64,000 bases of DNA, taken from positions 1,984,001 to 2,048,000 of the forward strand of contig JANATG010000003.1 of assembly GCA_029449235.1 (NCBI GenBank), given 5' to 3'. The translations under genes were made by a program, and so were the position numbers. Positions 1-10,569 of the stretch are shown here, one piece after another. This stretch comes from Linnemannia schmuckeri (Eukaryota > Mortierellomycota > Mortierellomycetes > Mortierellales > Mortierellaceae). Numbering within the stretch: the first letter of the stretch is position 1; every line of letters starts with the position of its first letter. Below the pieces are notes generated by a model. The model worked only from the letters and a program-made list of their open reading frames with translations, did not search any database and was not told the DNA's origin.

Positions 1-1037
1 TCACATCTGCTTCTGCCCCTTTCACTGACTGCAGCTCAACTCCGTTCTTTTTTTTTTTTTTTTTTTTTTTTTATCCTTCTGGTGGTGGAGACTCCGTGTC
101 TTTTTCTTTGCCCTTCTGCCTTCCCTCTTCCCTTACCCACCATCCACCACCCACTTCCTTACACCTCTAATTGTATTTTTGTTTTTGCTCACATATTTTT
201 GACCGCACACCTCTTTCACCTTACTCTCCTTTCGCTCTTCCTCACTCTCTCTCTTCTCTTCTTTACTCATCATCGTCAACTGCACCCTCTCATCACTCTT
301 CTCTTTTTCATACACCCACTCATCTCCCATTCACCTCTCCCTTTCACCTTCTATATCTCATATACCCCGCTCGCCTGTACTTTTTTGCTACAGACAACCG
401 ATCCCATATACCTATACACAGCCAAGGTTAGTTTGTTTTCTTCCTCACACAACCACACACTCTCATGCCGCAATGACCACTTCACACACTCTTCTCTTGT
501 TTCATGGCATGCTCTCGGGTGCCACCCTTGCTCACCCAGGAACTCAACTTTACTCACTGACTCACTCTGCGCCTTGCTCTATCCTCTTTCAACTGACATA
601 GTTCTTGCCTTTTCTTTCTCTTTTTGCTTCCCTTGGCGCGCCCGTCACTCTCACCGTCACTCAACTTGCAACAAAACAACTGCTACGACAATCACTGACG
701 ACTAATCCTTGCGGGCTGTACTCAGGCCACTTACTACTTAGCCTACTACAGGATCGACAAACACTTTTCCCAACTCAGTTGTCCTCATCGTCACATTCTT
801 CTCCTATCCTTCTCTCCTTCTCACCTTCTCTCCTCCTTTCCTTTCTTATTTCTACGTCGGACGTGCCTCGGGTCACGCACCATTACCACACGCACCGCCA
901 ATATCCCTACAAACACAAACAAACAAGCAAGCAAAAAAGCAAGAGAAGGGGTGTTCATACAACCCTAAAACATCAGGAATCACACCAACTTCAAATACAT
1001 ATATATCATACCCCTTTCGCTTTCGCAGGATGCAAAT
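1..1037. other. Leader and promoter region of the first gene
   Basis: This stretch is pyrimidine-rich on the plus strand, with a T run at about 51-72 and long C/T tracts to about 900. Open frames across it read as Leu/Ser/Pro/Phe-rich low complexity and show no domain. A possible 5' UTR intron runs from a donor at 427 (AAG then GTTAGT) to an acceptor ending at 1028 (TTTCGCAG), nine bases before the ATG at 1038. The intron would be about 600 nt, long for this window, so it is tentative. Confidence 0.4.
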
Positions 1038-4000
1038 ATGGCCAGACAAGGTGATACTATGACCCATCGGACCCTGTCCCAGACCACTACTAGCACCACA
1101 ACTCCTCGACATCAATTCCAACAACGACAACCTTACTCCACCTCAATATCGACTTCAACTTCTCTAGCATCCTCGACTGCTACATCCTCGTCTTCTACAA
1201 ACCTAACATCAACACGGAGGCAACAACTTTTAAGCCAACAGCAACAGCAACAGCATTTAGCGGTCAACGACAACACCGAATTGGACTGGAAATACCTTTC
1301 GGCAACAGAGACCTACACTTCCGAATACTCTTCTGTGGCCTCGGACGAGTTCGAGGAGGATGGAACGACCCACAACTCAGCCCAGGTCTCGGATTCTTCC
1401 GTGGGTTCACGAATCGCTACTGTGCAACGCAGTCTCGGTGCACGACCTTTCTTGGTCCCCGCTCTTACTACTGCTGGTACGTTGTCGTCGTCGCTGACGA
1501 CAAAGGAGGCCGACGACAGTACAGATACGATCAAGGGAATGAGGGCACGTGCTCTTGACAAGGTCAACGGTCGCAAGGCTTCATCTTCAAACTTGTCAGG
1601 ATCGAGCGGCAATATCCCCGGCAGTAACGACTATAATCCTTACCGGAGAAGTGTCACAACCATAGCTTCGAATGCAGCTGGCTCGTCTGATGCACTTGCA
1701 GGCAGCCGGAATTCTTCTGGACAGGAGGTAGCAGCAACAGCAGGAGCAGGAGCTAGTACAACCTCGACCGGCGACAAAATCAAACGGAGATCCTTTGGTG
1801 CATCTGACAGATCTCAGTCTCTTCGAATCACCACCCCCGGCAACTCCAGCAGTAACAACTCAGCAAAAAAGTTGGAGGGACAGCAAAACAACCCTTCAAC
1901 ACTCCCAACTCTGATTCGGAAACGCACTTCGGGCCCCGTCAAATCTCAGCAGCAGCAACAGCAACAGCAACAACAACATGCGCTGTTTACATCGGAGGAT
2001 GACTCAGAGGTCCCCGATCAGACCATTTACCAGGACCGGACACGGTATGCATCAGAAGGAGGGATGCTGGTGAGCGAGATCAAGGCACTCAAGGCGCGAG
2101 TACAGGAACTGGAGATGGAGCGGATGAACCGGTCGCTCTCTGGACTCTCTGTCCAGAGCCCACAAGTCATGACGCCCAAGAGCATGGATCACTCGACAAC
2201 AGCGACCAGCCTTCCATCAGCCAATGACTCTCACCATCAACAGCAACAACAGTCGTCAACGTTGACGACGAGTCATTCAGAAAAGTTACAGCAGATTATT
2301 CAAAAGCATCGAAGATCGTCGGTGTCTCTAGATGTAGCAAATCCATTGAGGTCGCCAGTTATCACCGCCATGTCGGATGTCGAAAGTTCGAGGGATGTAT
2401 CGACGACTAGGATATCAGCTGCAGGAGGAGGACGATTGGAGCCGTCATTGAGTATTACGAGTCCAGCTCGCTCACCTCTACTCCCTTCAACACCAAGGCA
2501 GCCCACGACCCAGCATGTCGACCTCCTGAATGTCGCCCTGAAGAATTATGAGAAGTGGACCGGAGCAGCAGGAGCAGGGGCGACCACGGGCACTGGCAGC
2601 AATCCATCATTGCAGGCTATCAGTCGGGTGGTGACTAACGCTATCAGCATGAACCAGACGATCCGAGCGTGGGTCAAAGCGGATGTGAGTCTTGTGGAGT
2701 CTTCGTCGATGAATGCTCTCCAGCGGGCGAGCGATGAGCAGATCCGGAGTCTGACAGAGTTTTTGTTGGCTGCTACAAGGACACCTCACTCGACAACCGC
2801 GGACCGGTCCAATAATAACAACAATAACCCGACTTTTGATACCGAATCTACGAATGGAGGCGGTTCGGTCATTAGCCGGCCATATTCTCCGAGACAGTCG
2901 ACTGTCCTGCACCACCGGTTCGGTCAGGGCCAGAGGCTGTCGTTGGGTATGGTTGCGAGTGAGTTGGGAGCTGGAGGATATGACGCGAACCCGCCATACC
3001 CTACTCGGCCACTGTCGACTACCGCTTCTGAGCATTATGAGATGTTGAACGCTGGAGGAGCAACAGGACTTGGGCCGGTGATGGTGGGCAATGGAATGAC
3101 ATCGTCGGGGTACTTGACCAGGACCGGCTCGATCTCTTTGAGTAGCATTTCGGAGCCCCGTACGCGGAGTACTGGACCCAATGTTCGACACAGCCAGGGA
3201 GGGTATGCATCAGATTATAGTCACGATCGTCAGCCTGCGTCGGCGTACCAAGGTCTTGGTCTCTCCCGGAATCAGCTACATCAACAACAACAGCAGCAAC
3301 AGCAGGGAAGAGGAGCGTTTTCGAGTCGAGAGGATTCACCGCCTCAGGAAGAGCCTCGAGGCCCCGTTCCCAGACGCCAAGCGAGTGGACTGCTGATGAT
3401 GAACCCTCAACCAACGAGTATAGCACCCTCACGGAATTTACAGTCTCCTCAGCATCCGCCATTGGCAGCAGGAGGAGGAGAACGTGCAGGATCTAACACG
3501 CCTTTGGACCAACAACAGCAATTGACACGACGACAAGCCAGTGTTCGGAACATTATGGCACGATATTCTCAGGGAGCTAAATCGCCAAACGTCAGCGGGT
3601 TCGAGCATCAGGGTGGTGATCTGCAGGAGTCTGTCATTGAGCAACAGCAGGAGAATAGCGCTGGACGGCCGTTGTTGATGTCGCATCAGTATGATGATGG
3701 CCCTCGATCGCCGGTGTTTAATCCACGACAAGCGGTTGGAACTTTTGCGCAAGATCAGCAGCAACAGCAGCAGTACCGGTACCGACAGCAGTCACAGAGA
3801 CAGGATGATATGATGTCGGCTTCAGAGGGTTCTTTTGGACCTGGCCATGCACAGACTCAGACACAAGCACAAGCACAGACGAGAATGGGAGGGTCGATCC
3901 GGAGACCGTTGTCGCAGCAGGACTATCATCGTAACGTTGCCGGGTCTCGGTTGAGCGAACCTGCAGAGGGTCGGCATGGCAGTCTTGGCGTGCGTGCTGG

Positions 4001-4793
4001 ACAGCGGCATGTGCAGGAGAGGGCTGGCGCCATTTCAGAGGACGAGAATACTGCTGCCAGTGACTGGGATGGTACACAACGCACCAGTCGCGGAGTTGTA
4101 GTTGTGAATCCGCAGAGGGCGTCGATGGACTCTTATTCTGTGCGGTTGAAGCAGTTCCGGGGACGACATGAGCAGCAGTTGCCGTTCCACCAGGAAGGCT
4201 TGAGTTTTGAGGAGCCGTATCCGAATAATGGGCATCAGTCTCGGCAAGAGCATCAACAGCAGTATCAGGAGGCGTTTTCGGAGGGTGTGGTGGATGTTGA
4301 AGCTGGAGACGCGTTGGCGACTGGACCCATCCCTCGGTTTGCGCAACGCCAGCCGCGGTACCAGACCCAGACCCAGTCGCAGTATTTGGACAAGCCTACT
4401 CAACATCGACAACAGCAACACCAGCATCACCATCAGGATATGATGATGTCAAACCCTTCATTACCATCGCCCAACTCTTCTCCGTCGTCATCTGCAAGAT
4501 TGGATGCTCCTTCGTCGATGATGTCGTTGTCGAATCATGGTCAAGGCGGCGGACTTGTCGCTGCTGCGGGAACAAGCTCTTCATCCTTGTCGTCCCTTGG
4601 TGGAAATGGCATAGATGGGCGTTATCATTTGTCGCCTAGAGCTCCAGTTAATGCGGCGACCTTTCCGAGGCAGGGTGTTGCCGTACTGAATGGTGACGAC
4701 CATCACCAGGGTCTTGAAGGGCCTTACCAGGAGACTGCGGGTAGGAGAGTACCTATGACTGCTCTTCAGACTGCTCTTCAGACAGCTCAGTAA
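1038..4793 (+). CDS. Large disordered polyQ/Ser-rich protein, unknown function
   Basis: This is a single-exon frame of 1251 residues; I do not recognise a family. Most of it is low complexity: Ser/Thr-rich with poly-Gln runs near residues 70, 304-312, 400, 750 and 910. Two segments look ordered. A heptad-like stretch at about 343-367 (KALKARVQELEMERM) should form a short coiled coil. A less biased region at about 493-583 contains hydrophobic helices (HVDLLNVALKNYEKW, RVVTNAISMNQTIRAWV, EQIRSLTEFLLAATR). There is no signal peptide or membrane span. The start is the first ATG after a possible splice acceptor; the ATG at 1029 reaches a stop after a few codons. A scaffold or cell-polarity protein is possible, but nothing in the sequence proves it. 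Confidence 0.75.
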   Translation: MARQGDTMTHRTLSQTTTSTTTPRHQFQQRQPYSTSISTSTSLASSTATSSSSTNLTSTRRQQLLSQQQQQQHLAVNDNTELDWKYLSATETYTSEYSSVASDEFEEDGTTHNSAQVSDSSVGSRIATVQRSLGARPFLVPALTTAGTLSSSLTTKEADDSTDTIKGMRARALDKVNGRKASSSNLSGSSGNIPGSNDYNPYRRSVTTIASNAAGSSDALAGSRNSSGQEVAATAGAGASTTSTGDKIKRRSFGASDRSQSLRITTPGNSSSNNSAKKLEGQQNNPSTLPTLIRKRTSGPVKSQQQQQQQQQQHALFTSEDDSEVPDQTIYQDRTRYASEGGMLVSEIKALKARVQELEMERMNRSLSGLSVQSPQVMTPKSMDHSTTATSLPSANDSHHQQQQQSSTLTTSHSEKLQQIIQKHRRSSVSLDVANPLRSPVITAMSDVESSRDVSTTRISAAGGGRLEPSLSITSPARSPLLPSTPRQPTTQHVDLLNVALKNYEKWTGAAGAGATTGTGSNPSLQAISRVVTNAISMNQTIRAWVKADVSLVESSSMNALQRASDEQIRSLTEFLLAATRTPHSTTADRSNNNNNNPTFDTESTNGGGSVISRPYSPRQSTVLHHRFGQGQRLSLGMVASELGAGGYDANPPYPTRPLSTTASEHYEMLNAGGATGLGPVMVGNGMTSSGYLTRTGSISLSSISEPRTRSTGPNVRHSQGGYASDYSHDRQPASAYQGLGLSRNQLHQQQQQQQQGRGAFSSREDSPPQEEPRGPVPRRQASGLLMMNPQPTSIAPSRNLQSPQHPPLAAGGGERAGSNTPLDQQQQLTRRQASVRNIMARYSQGAKSPNVSGFEHQGGDLQESVIEQQQENSAGRPLLMSHQYDDGPRSPVFNPRQAVGTFAQDQQQQQQYRYRQQSQRQDDMMSASEGSFGPGHAQTQTQAQAQTRMGGSIRRPLSQQDYHRNVAGSRLSEPAEGRHGSLGVRAGQRHVQERAGAISEDENTAASDWDGTQRTSRGVVVVNPQRASMDSYSVRLKQFRGRHEQQLPFHQEGLSFEEPYPNNGHQSRQEHQQQYQEAFSEGVVDVEAGDALATGPIPRFAQRQPRYQTQTQSQYLDKPTQHRQQQHQHHHQDMMMSNPSLPSPNSSPSSSARLDAPSSMMSLSNHGQGGGLVAAAGTSSSSLSSLGGNGIDGRYHLSPRAPVNAATFPRQGVAVLNGDDHHQGLEGPYQETAGRRVPMTALQTALQTAQ

Positions 4794-5316
4794 GGTCGTG
4801 TGCCTGTCTCGATCTCGATCATACCCAACAAACACAACAATACATGTAATTCTTTTTTTTTTTTTCTTATTTTTATTCCATTGAACAATCGATCGATACC
4901 GCTTTTCTTTTTCTTTTTTTCTTTTTTTCTTTTTGTACACTACTATAGTAATATCCATAGGTTCTGAATAATATTCTCTTTTCAATTCGACTCAGTTTCT
5001 TTTTTCGATCGTGCTGTCAAACAAACAAGAAAAGAAAAGTTGATTGACGCGTGCAAATACATAACCTGAAAAAACATGAAAAGTTGTACCTTTTTTTTTT
5101 TTTTTTTTTTTTGAAAATTATTTATTTTGATATTTTTTTTAATTCAGAGGTGAGAAATGGGTATCATGTGCCAACAGACATTGGCACGAGCGGATGAAAA
5201 AGGTGCGAAGAAGAAAAAAAAAAAAGGAAGGGGGGAGGGGAAGGGTGCATACAATGAACAAAACAAACAAACAAATAAAAACGAAGCGAAACAAGAACAA
5301 ACAAAAAAACAATAAA
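4794..5316. other. Convergent intergenic region with T and A tracts
   Basis: The region lies between two stop codons facing each other. It holds T runs (4851-4865, 5091-5112) that suit a plus-strand 3' end and A-rich stretches (5215-5225) that suit a minus-strand 3' end. I see no gene. Confidence 0.5.
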
Positions 5317-8300
5317 CTAAGATGAAGAAGTAGGAGAAGAAGAGGTGAGAGAGAACCCACAAGCCGCAAATGTCGTATGCACACCATTGCTACTCTCATA
5401 CTCTTCCATTGATCCGGGCCGAGGAGAAGGGCTCCTTCGCAGTTGAGATAAAGTATCCTTCATACTCGACAGCAACACTGTCGCACTCGTAGGAGATGGT
5501 AAGGGTGGTGATGGAATAGGGGCTAGGATGCGGTGCTGTGTTGTGGGGGAGGGGAAGAACATGGACAGTGGAGGAGTGGTGCTCTCCCTGACCGCGGCAG
5601 GTATTGTGTCCTTTTCAGTGGGTGGAGGGGTGAGAGAGAGGGGTTGGGGTTGGTAGATCTCTCCGGAGACTACGAAGTTTGTAGTGGATGATGAAGGGGG
5701 CGGAGACTCGGCAGAGACAGAAGAGTACGTATGTGGAGGAGGGAGGTGGACAGGGTGTGGGTCATCCGAGAGGTATGATAGTGAAGCGGGGAGGTCTGTG
5801 AATGACCTAGTGAACGGGTATACCACCCTCGTCGATGATACTCTAGCAGCTGATTCTTGAAGCGTCCCCTGAACGCTGATGGTACTTTCTGTCGGCGAGA
5901 AGGTCGGTGACAGGGGTGACAAGGCGACCTGAGAAGCTGAGGGTGAAGATGTGGCGGAGGATAAGGAGCTAGTATCCTTTTGGTGTTGTTGCTGTTGCTG
6001 AAGCTCCAGTTCGCGTTTGTACCGCTGCGGGTGTGTTAGCTTATACATCAGACTTCGTCCTCCCGACCCTGTTGGAGTGATGTCGGTCGCACTTCCTCCT
6101 GCTCCTTGTCCAGGGGCACTGATGGCTTCTGTCAAAGATGAAGATGGCAACCTCAAGGATGGAACATTCGTCAGATCGATACTGGCACTCCTCCTACGCT
6201 GATGCGTAGGCGAGAACGTCGTCGTTGTAGGCGAAAACGTAGCAGCCGTAGGCGAAAAAGCACTCATAGAAGTAGCAGGGCCAAGGCGCGGAGAGAGGGA
6301 GCATGACATGCTAGTGGTGAGGGATGTGGGGACCGAGGGTGGTGGTTCACCGCCGATGACTGCTGCGACTGCTGAGGAGACTGTTGATTGGATCGAGTAC
6401 AGGGATCTTGGGCGGATTAGTGTTGTCGTTGCGGATGAGTGTGTAGTGGTGATGGAGGAAGTTGAAGGTTGGCGCGTTCGGACGTTGATGGTGGGGGCCG
6501 TTGTCGTGCATGATGCCGCTGAATCCGTTACTGTGGAAGAAGAAGGCGCGGTGATAGAGGGCGCGGCGGTAGAGGGCGCGGTGGTAGAGGGCGTGGTGGT
6601 AGAGGGCGTGGTGGTAGAGGGCGCGGTGGTAGAGGGCGCGGTGGATTCAGTCTCCGTGGCGACTTTGACCTTTGCAGCAACGACAGCGGTAGGGGACGGT
6701 GAAGACAGATCCCGTGGAGAGGTAGTATATTCCCTCGGAGAAAACAACCCATGTATCTGACCCTGACCCTGCTGTTGCTGCTGCCTCGCAAGTCGGTGCT
6801 GTTGCAAGAACGTACTAATCTTTGACGGTGCCGAACGAGTTCTCTCCAAATTTCCTCCCCTTTCTGACGCGCTCTTGGATGAGTCGCTGTCTGATAACAC
6901 GGGCGTTGAAGCTTCGATTGTTGGCGAGAGCAGTGACCGGGCGACGTCGGAGATGGGCCCAGACGATGCGGGCATTATGAGTGAGGAGAGCAATGCGGAT
7001 GCTAGGCCAGAGGTTCCGTTCGTGGGGGGATAACTCGTAGGCGTCATGCTGGTCGTAGTTGTGGTGGTTGTTGAGGTTGTAGCTGCGCCTGCTGCAGATG
7101 TGGTGCTCGTTGCAGCGATCGTCACTACTGGTGATGCCGGTGATTGAGGTTGCTGGAGCTGTTTCCGGGGTCGTGAAAGTGGAGGTAATGCGATGGTGAT
7201 AGTCGAGACCAGCTTCTTACCCATCGTTGTAGACGTCCCGGAGGTCATGCTGGTCGTGGAGATAGGGATGCTCCTGCCATTTGACACCACACTAAACCCA
7301 TTTGACCGACCACCTGCTTCCTGCGCCGCCGTCGCCACTGTTGAAGCGGTATCCTCGAGATCATCCTGCTCCTGAAGTTGACGCCGATCCCACGCGGACG
7401 GCATGATCGATGGCGGCCTGTTCTTCTTCACCTTCTTCCCTCCACCTCCTGGGACGAGTAAAGGGACAGAAGGAGACGGAGAAGTCGACATGGGTTCCTC
7501 AGGCGACAGTACTTCTCCTGCTCCAAATCCTTCAGAGAAAAATCTTAACACTGGCGAAGAATTCGTTGAATCCGCCTCCTCTTCATCATTATCATCTTCG
7601 TCCTCCTCCTCATCTTCGTCACCGAAGCGCATCCGTGGTCGACGGTTGGTGGTAGTGGTGTGGAATTGGAGGGTATCATTGAAAGTAACACGCTTGATGC
7701 TCCGCGGTAAAGGGATAGCGTGTCCTGAGAAGGTTTTGACCAAAGCCCTCCGAATCCTGCTCGAGTAGTTCACTTCCACCCCTGGTTCTCCTGTCTGTCC
7801 TATCGACATGGACGACGTAGGGTGCCGTTTCATAGACGCGCCCGCATCCTCTGCTCCTGTAGCACTCGAAAACGCAGACGAGGAGGAAGAAGAAGTAGGC
7901 CGCGCATAGTTCCCTACAAGATTAGCGATGGTTGACCCCAAGAACCGTAGAACCTCAACCCTCTGCGCCAATGTCCCTCCCCCTCCTCCTCCTGCTATGG
8001 GCGCTCCTCCTCCTGCATTAATCTGCCTTTCTGCAGGTTTTGATTGCGATTGTGTTTGTTGTGTATGGGTTATAAGGTTCTGAGCCCAACTCGATGTCGC
8101 AGAAGTCGATGTTGTCCCACTTGCAGTACCACTTCCACTTCCACTCCATCGCCGCCGCCGTCGTTGTTGCCTTCTCTGCTGTAGCATCTCGTCTCCACTC
8201 CCCACAGCCTTTTTTCTTCCTCCAGACACTGAATTCGTCGATCCTGAAGATGAAGAAGAAGACGGGTCATTGAGTTGCCCAGAAACAAGTTGAAGGATGG

Positions 8301-8682
8301 AGAAGACGACAGAAAGGATATAAATCGTGACGCCCTGGACGACAGCGACGGAGTATTGCAGTGTGAACAAAATGATGGGTGAGGCATCCATCCGTACCGC
8401 CACTGCCGTCTCTGTTAGTATCGATGCAGGGGGAGAGGAGGAAGTGGAAGAGGAAGAGGAGGAGGAGAGAAAGGACGAGGAAGGTTGGGCTGTCGCCGAG
8501 GCTGTTGCAGCTATTTGTGTTGATACAGATGCATGGTGTGCTGGAAATGTTGGTGATGGGTGGGCCCCAGAAGTCGAAGAATTAGAGGAAGGAGAGGGAG
8601 AGGAGTGGTCTTGGCGACGTTGGCGACTGGAAGAGGTAGCGGAAGCCAGTCCCGGGTGAGGGACTGACAGTGTCTCAGGCAT
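5317..8682 (-). CDS. Ser/Thr-rich membrane-anchored protein with RVTF motif, unknown family
   Basis: This is a single-exon frame of 1121 residues of unrecognised family. Residues 1-100 are Ser-rich. Residues about 101-134 form the only strongly hydrophobic segment (from SPIILFTLQYSVAVVQG to SILQLVSG), long enough for one span or a tight hairpin. After a basic/Ser region comes SIKRVTFNDT, which fits the [RK]Vx[FW] docking motif of protein phosphatase 1, and then an acidic stretch with many Asp/Glu. The rest is Ser/Thr/Pro-rich with a five-residue tandem repeat (APSTT-like, six copies) and short FSPT repeats near residue 850. Membrane anchoring and PP1 binding are inferences. The ATG at 8682 opens the frame after a pyrimidine-rich leader on this strand. 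Confidence 0.72.
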   Translation of the reverse strand: MPETLSVPHPGLASATSSSRQRRQDHSSPSPSSNSSTSGAHPSPTFPAHHASVSTQIAATASATAQPSSSFLSSSSSSSTSSSPPASILTETAVAVRMDASPIILFTLQYSVAVVQGVTIYILSVVFSILQLVSGQLNDPSSSSSSGSTNSVSGGRKKAVGSGDEMLQQRRQQRRRRRWSGSGSGTASGTTSTSATSSWAQNLITHTQQTQSQSKPAERQINAGGGAPIAGGGGGGTLAQRVEVLRFLGSTIANLVGNYARPTSSSSSSAFSSATGAEDAGASMKRHPTSSMSIGQTGEPGVEVNYSSRIRRALVKTFSGHAIPLPRSIKRVTFNDTLQFHTTTTNRRPRMRFGDEDEEEDEDDNDEEEADSTNSSPVLRFFSEGFGAGEVLSPEEPMSTSPSPSVPLLVPGGGGKKVKKNRPPSIMPSAWDRRQLQEQDDLEDTASTVATAAQEAGGRSNGFSVVSNGRSIPISTTSMTSGTSTTMGKKLVSTITIALPPLSRPRKQLQQPQSPASPVVTIAATSTTSAAGAATTSTTTTTTTSMTPTSYPPTNGTSGLASALLSSLIMPASSGPISDVARSLLSPTIEASTPVLSDSDSSKSASERGGNLERTRSAPSKISTFLQQHRLARQQQQQGQGQIHGLFSPREYTTSPRDLSSPSPTAVVAAKVKVATETESTAPSTTAPSTTTPSTTTPSTTAPSTAAPSITAPSSSTVTDSAASCTTTAPTINVRTRQPSTSSITTTHSSATTTLIRPRSLYSIQSTVSSAVAAVIGGEPPPSVPTSLTTSMSCSLSPRLGPATSMSAFSPTAATFSPTTTTFSPTHQRRRSASIDLTNVPSLRLPSSSLTEAISAPGQGAGGSATDITPTGSGGRSLMYKLTHPQRYKRELELQQQQQHQKDTSSLSSATSSPSASQVALSPLSPTFSPTESTISVQGTLQESAARVSSTRVVYPFTRSFTDLPASLSYLSDDPHPVHLPPPHTYSSVSAESPPPSSSTTNFVVSGEIYQPQPLSLTPPPTEKDTIPAAVRESTTPPLSMFFPSPTTQHRILAPIPSPPLPSPTSATVLLSSMKDTLSQLRRSPSPRPGSMEEYESSNGVHTTFAACGFSLTSSSPTSSS
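6551..6640 (-). repeat. 15-bp coding minisatellite, six units
   Basis: Six 15-bp units lie end to end, each close to gtggtagagggcgcg on the plus strand. On the minus strand each encodes a variant of Ala/Thr-Pro-Ser-Thr-Thr. The unit is a multiple of three, so copy-number change keeps the frame of the surrounding Ser/Thr-rich gene. Confidence 0.9.
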
Positions 8683-10569
8683 GGGTATGTTTTCCCCTTG
8701 TCGGGTTAATTCGTTTTGGGTGGTTTCGAAAGTTGCTTTGTTGAAGGTTGTGAAAAGAGAGAAGAGGGTGGAAGGGTGCTAGAGGTAGACTGTGGATCGG
8801 GTAATGGAGGGGGAGGTACGAGTGAAGGATTAGAAATAATGAAAGAGAGGAAAGAGGGGAAAGATATGACAAGAGAAGAAAGAGAAGAGAGAGAGGTATG
8901 AAGTGGAGGAAGGCGAAGCGAACAAAATGACGGCTATTTCCTCCTCGGAAAGATGTTCAGTGCCAGCCAACAGGGTAACAATGGATCTGAAACTGACAGG
9001 GACAGACAGTGAGCGGATGGAGGCGGATGAAAAGAAAAAAAAGGGTCGCCGATCTGTCGAAATAATGTCTGACTTTTGGAGCAGGATATGAAGTGGAAGG
9101 AGGGGGATAGATGAGATGGGAGGGGGAGGAGAGATTGTGAAGATGAGGAAGAAAGGAAAGAAGTTGGAAGAGTGGAAATCGAAGACGAAAGGGGAAAAAA
9201 AAAGAAGCAAGAAACAAGAAACAAGAGGGATGCAGGATGCATGCCGCAGGAATAAGAAGAGGGGAGCTTAAAGCGAACAAACATAAACATGCCATGTGCA
9301 TCACATCCCAAGGGTAGCATCGATTGGGCTGCGTGAGTGGATGGGAAAAGAAATTAAGCATGTCGTTACTGTTTTCTTCTTTACTTTACAACGCAAAGCA
9401 TACTCACACTACCAACAATAGGTATCCCACACTGGCAAAAAGTCGAAAAGACAGAAAAGAAAAAGAAAAGGAAAAACAGCTCAAGCAATGACCTCAATTC
9501 AAGTTGTACACAAATGGACAAAAGGACAGAATGGGCGCCTGACTACAACCGACACAACCAGAAAAACCCGAAAAAGAAAATCAGGCCACACCTTTGAACA
9601 ACCTTAAAAAAAACCTCGCTGCATGCTGGGGATGACCTTCTTGTAGAGAAAAGGAGAGAAGCTATCAATTCCAGGGGAGAGGGGGCAAGAGGCAAAGTCA
9701 TTCATCCACGTATGCCATCAAACTAAACAAGGAACAACAAACAATAAAACCCCACTTTCACAAATAGTTCACAAGCGCTACGAAAACGAAACGCAAAATG
9801 GATATGGAACTGACTCAACTAAGAGCATTATTGTGATTACTCTCGATCGCACACGCACGCACGCACTAACTCACTGGCCCTCCTATCCATTGAGTGCCCC
9901 CTGAAGAAAAAGGTTGGCAAATGCCCAAAAAGAGACAAAACGGCACCTCCAACATCATCCTCCTCCTCTCCTTCAACTCCTACGAAGCCGCACGAAGGCC
10001 GAGTCAAAAAAACAAGAGTAATTTAGAGTCGAAACCACACACGATCGACTGGTTTATACTAGGGAACCAATTGGGAGACAAATTCTTTTATTGCGACTAA
10101 TTCACTTTCGAACAAAAAAAGGGACTCCAAAGTTCTCTTTTTTTTCTTGTTTTTTCTTTTTCTTTTTTTTTTTTCTTTTTATCACGCTGGAAGGATGACT
10201 GTACACGAATGAGGAATGGGATTCTTATAAACAAAAGAAGAAGTGGGTTGAAGCGAACAAAAATAAAAGTGAAATGAAAAAGAGAGAAAGAGAAAAAAAA
10301 AACTGGTATAAAGAAAATGAAGCGACGAAATAAAAATACAGGTTTTTTGTGCAATGAACAAAAAAGAAGAAAAAATAGGGAGTTGACGGACATGACACGG
10401 CGAAGTGTACCGTCTATCCTCTCTCAACCTTCCTCATTTTTTTACATGAGATAACAACAACCTTTCTTTAAATCACTTCCACATGGGGTGAGAGGTGGAG
10501 GGAAGCAAGAAACAGGTTCTGTGTATATCTCTTGGAAAGAAAAGTCCACATGGGCCGAGGTTGCTTGTT
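8683..10569. other. Intergenic: leader of one minus-strand gene, tail of the next
   Basis: Positions 8683-9350 are purine-rich on the plus strand, which is a pyrimidine-rich leader for the minus-strand gene ending at 5317. Open frames here (Phe/Ser/Leu-rich) are by-products of that bias. Positions 9360-10569 hold A-rich and mixed sequence that probably carries the 3' UTR of the gene at 10570. I see no convincing gene or RNA. Confidence 0.5.

Noticed and set aside
82..705. Plus-strand frame of 207 codons in the leader of the first gene
   Set aside because: It is composed of Leu/Ser/Phe/His/Thr from C/T-rich leader sequence, with no domain and no match to codon patterns of confident genes.
2607..3191. 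Minus-strand frame of 194 codons inside the polyQ gene
   Set aside because: Antisense shadow with Arg/Ser/His-rich composition that mirrors the real gene.
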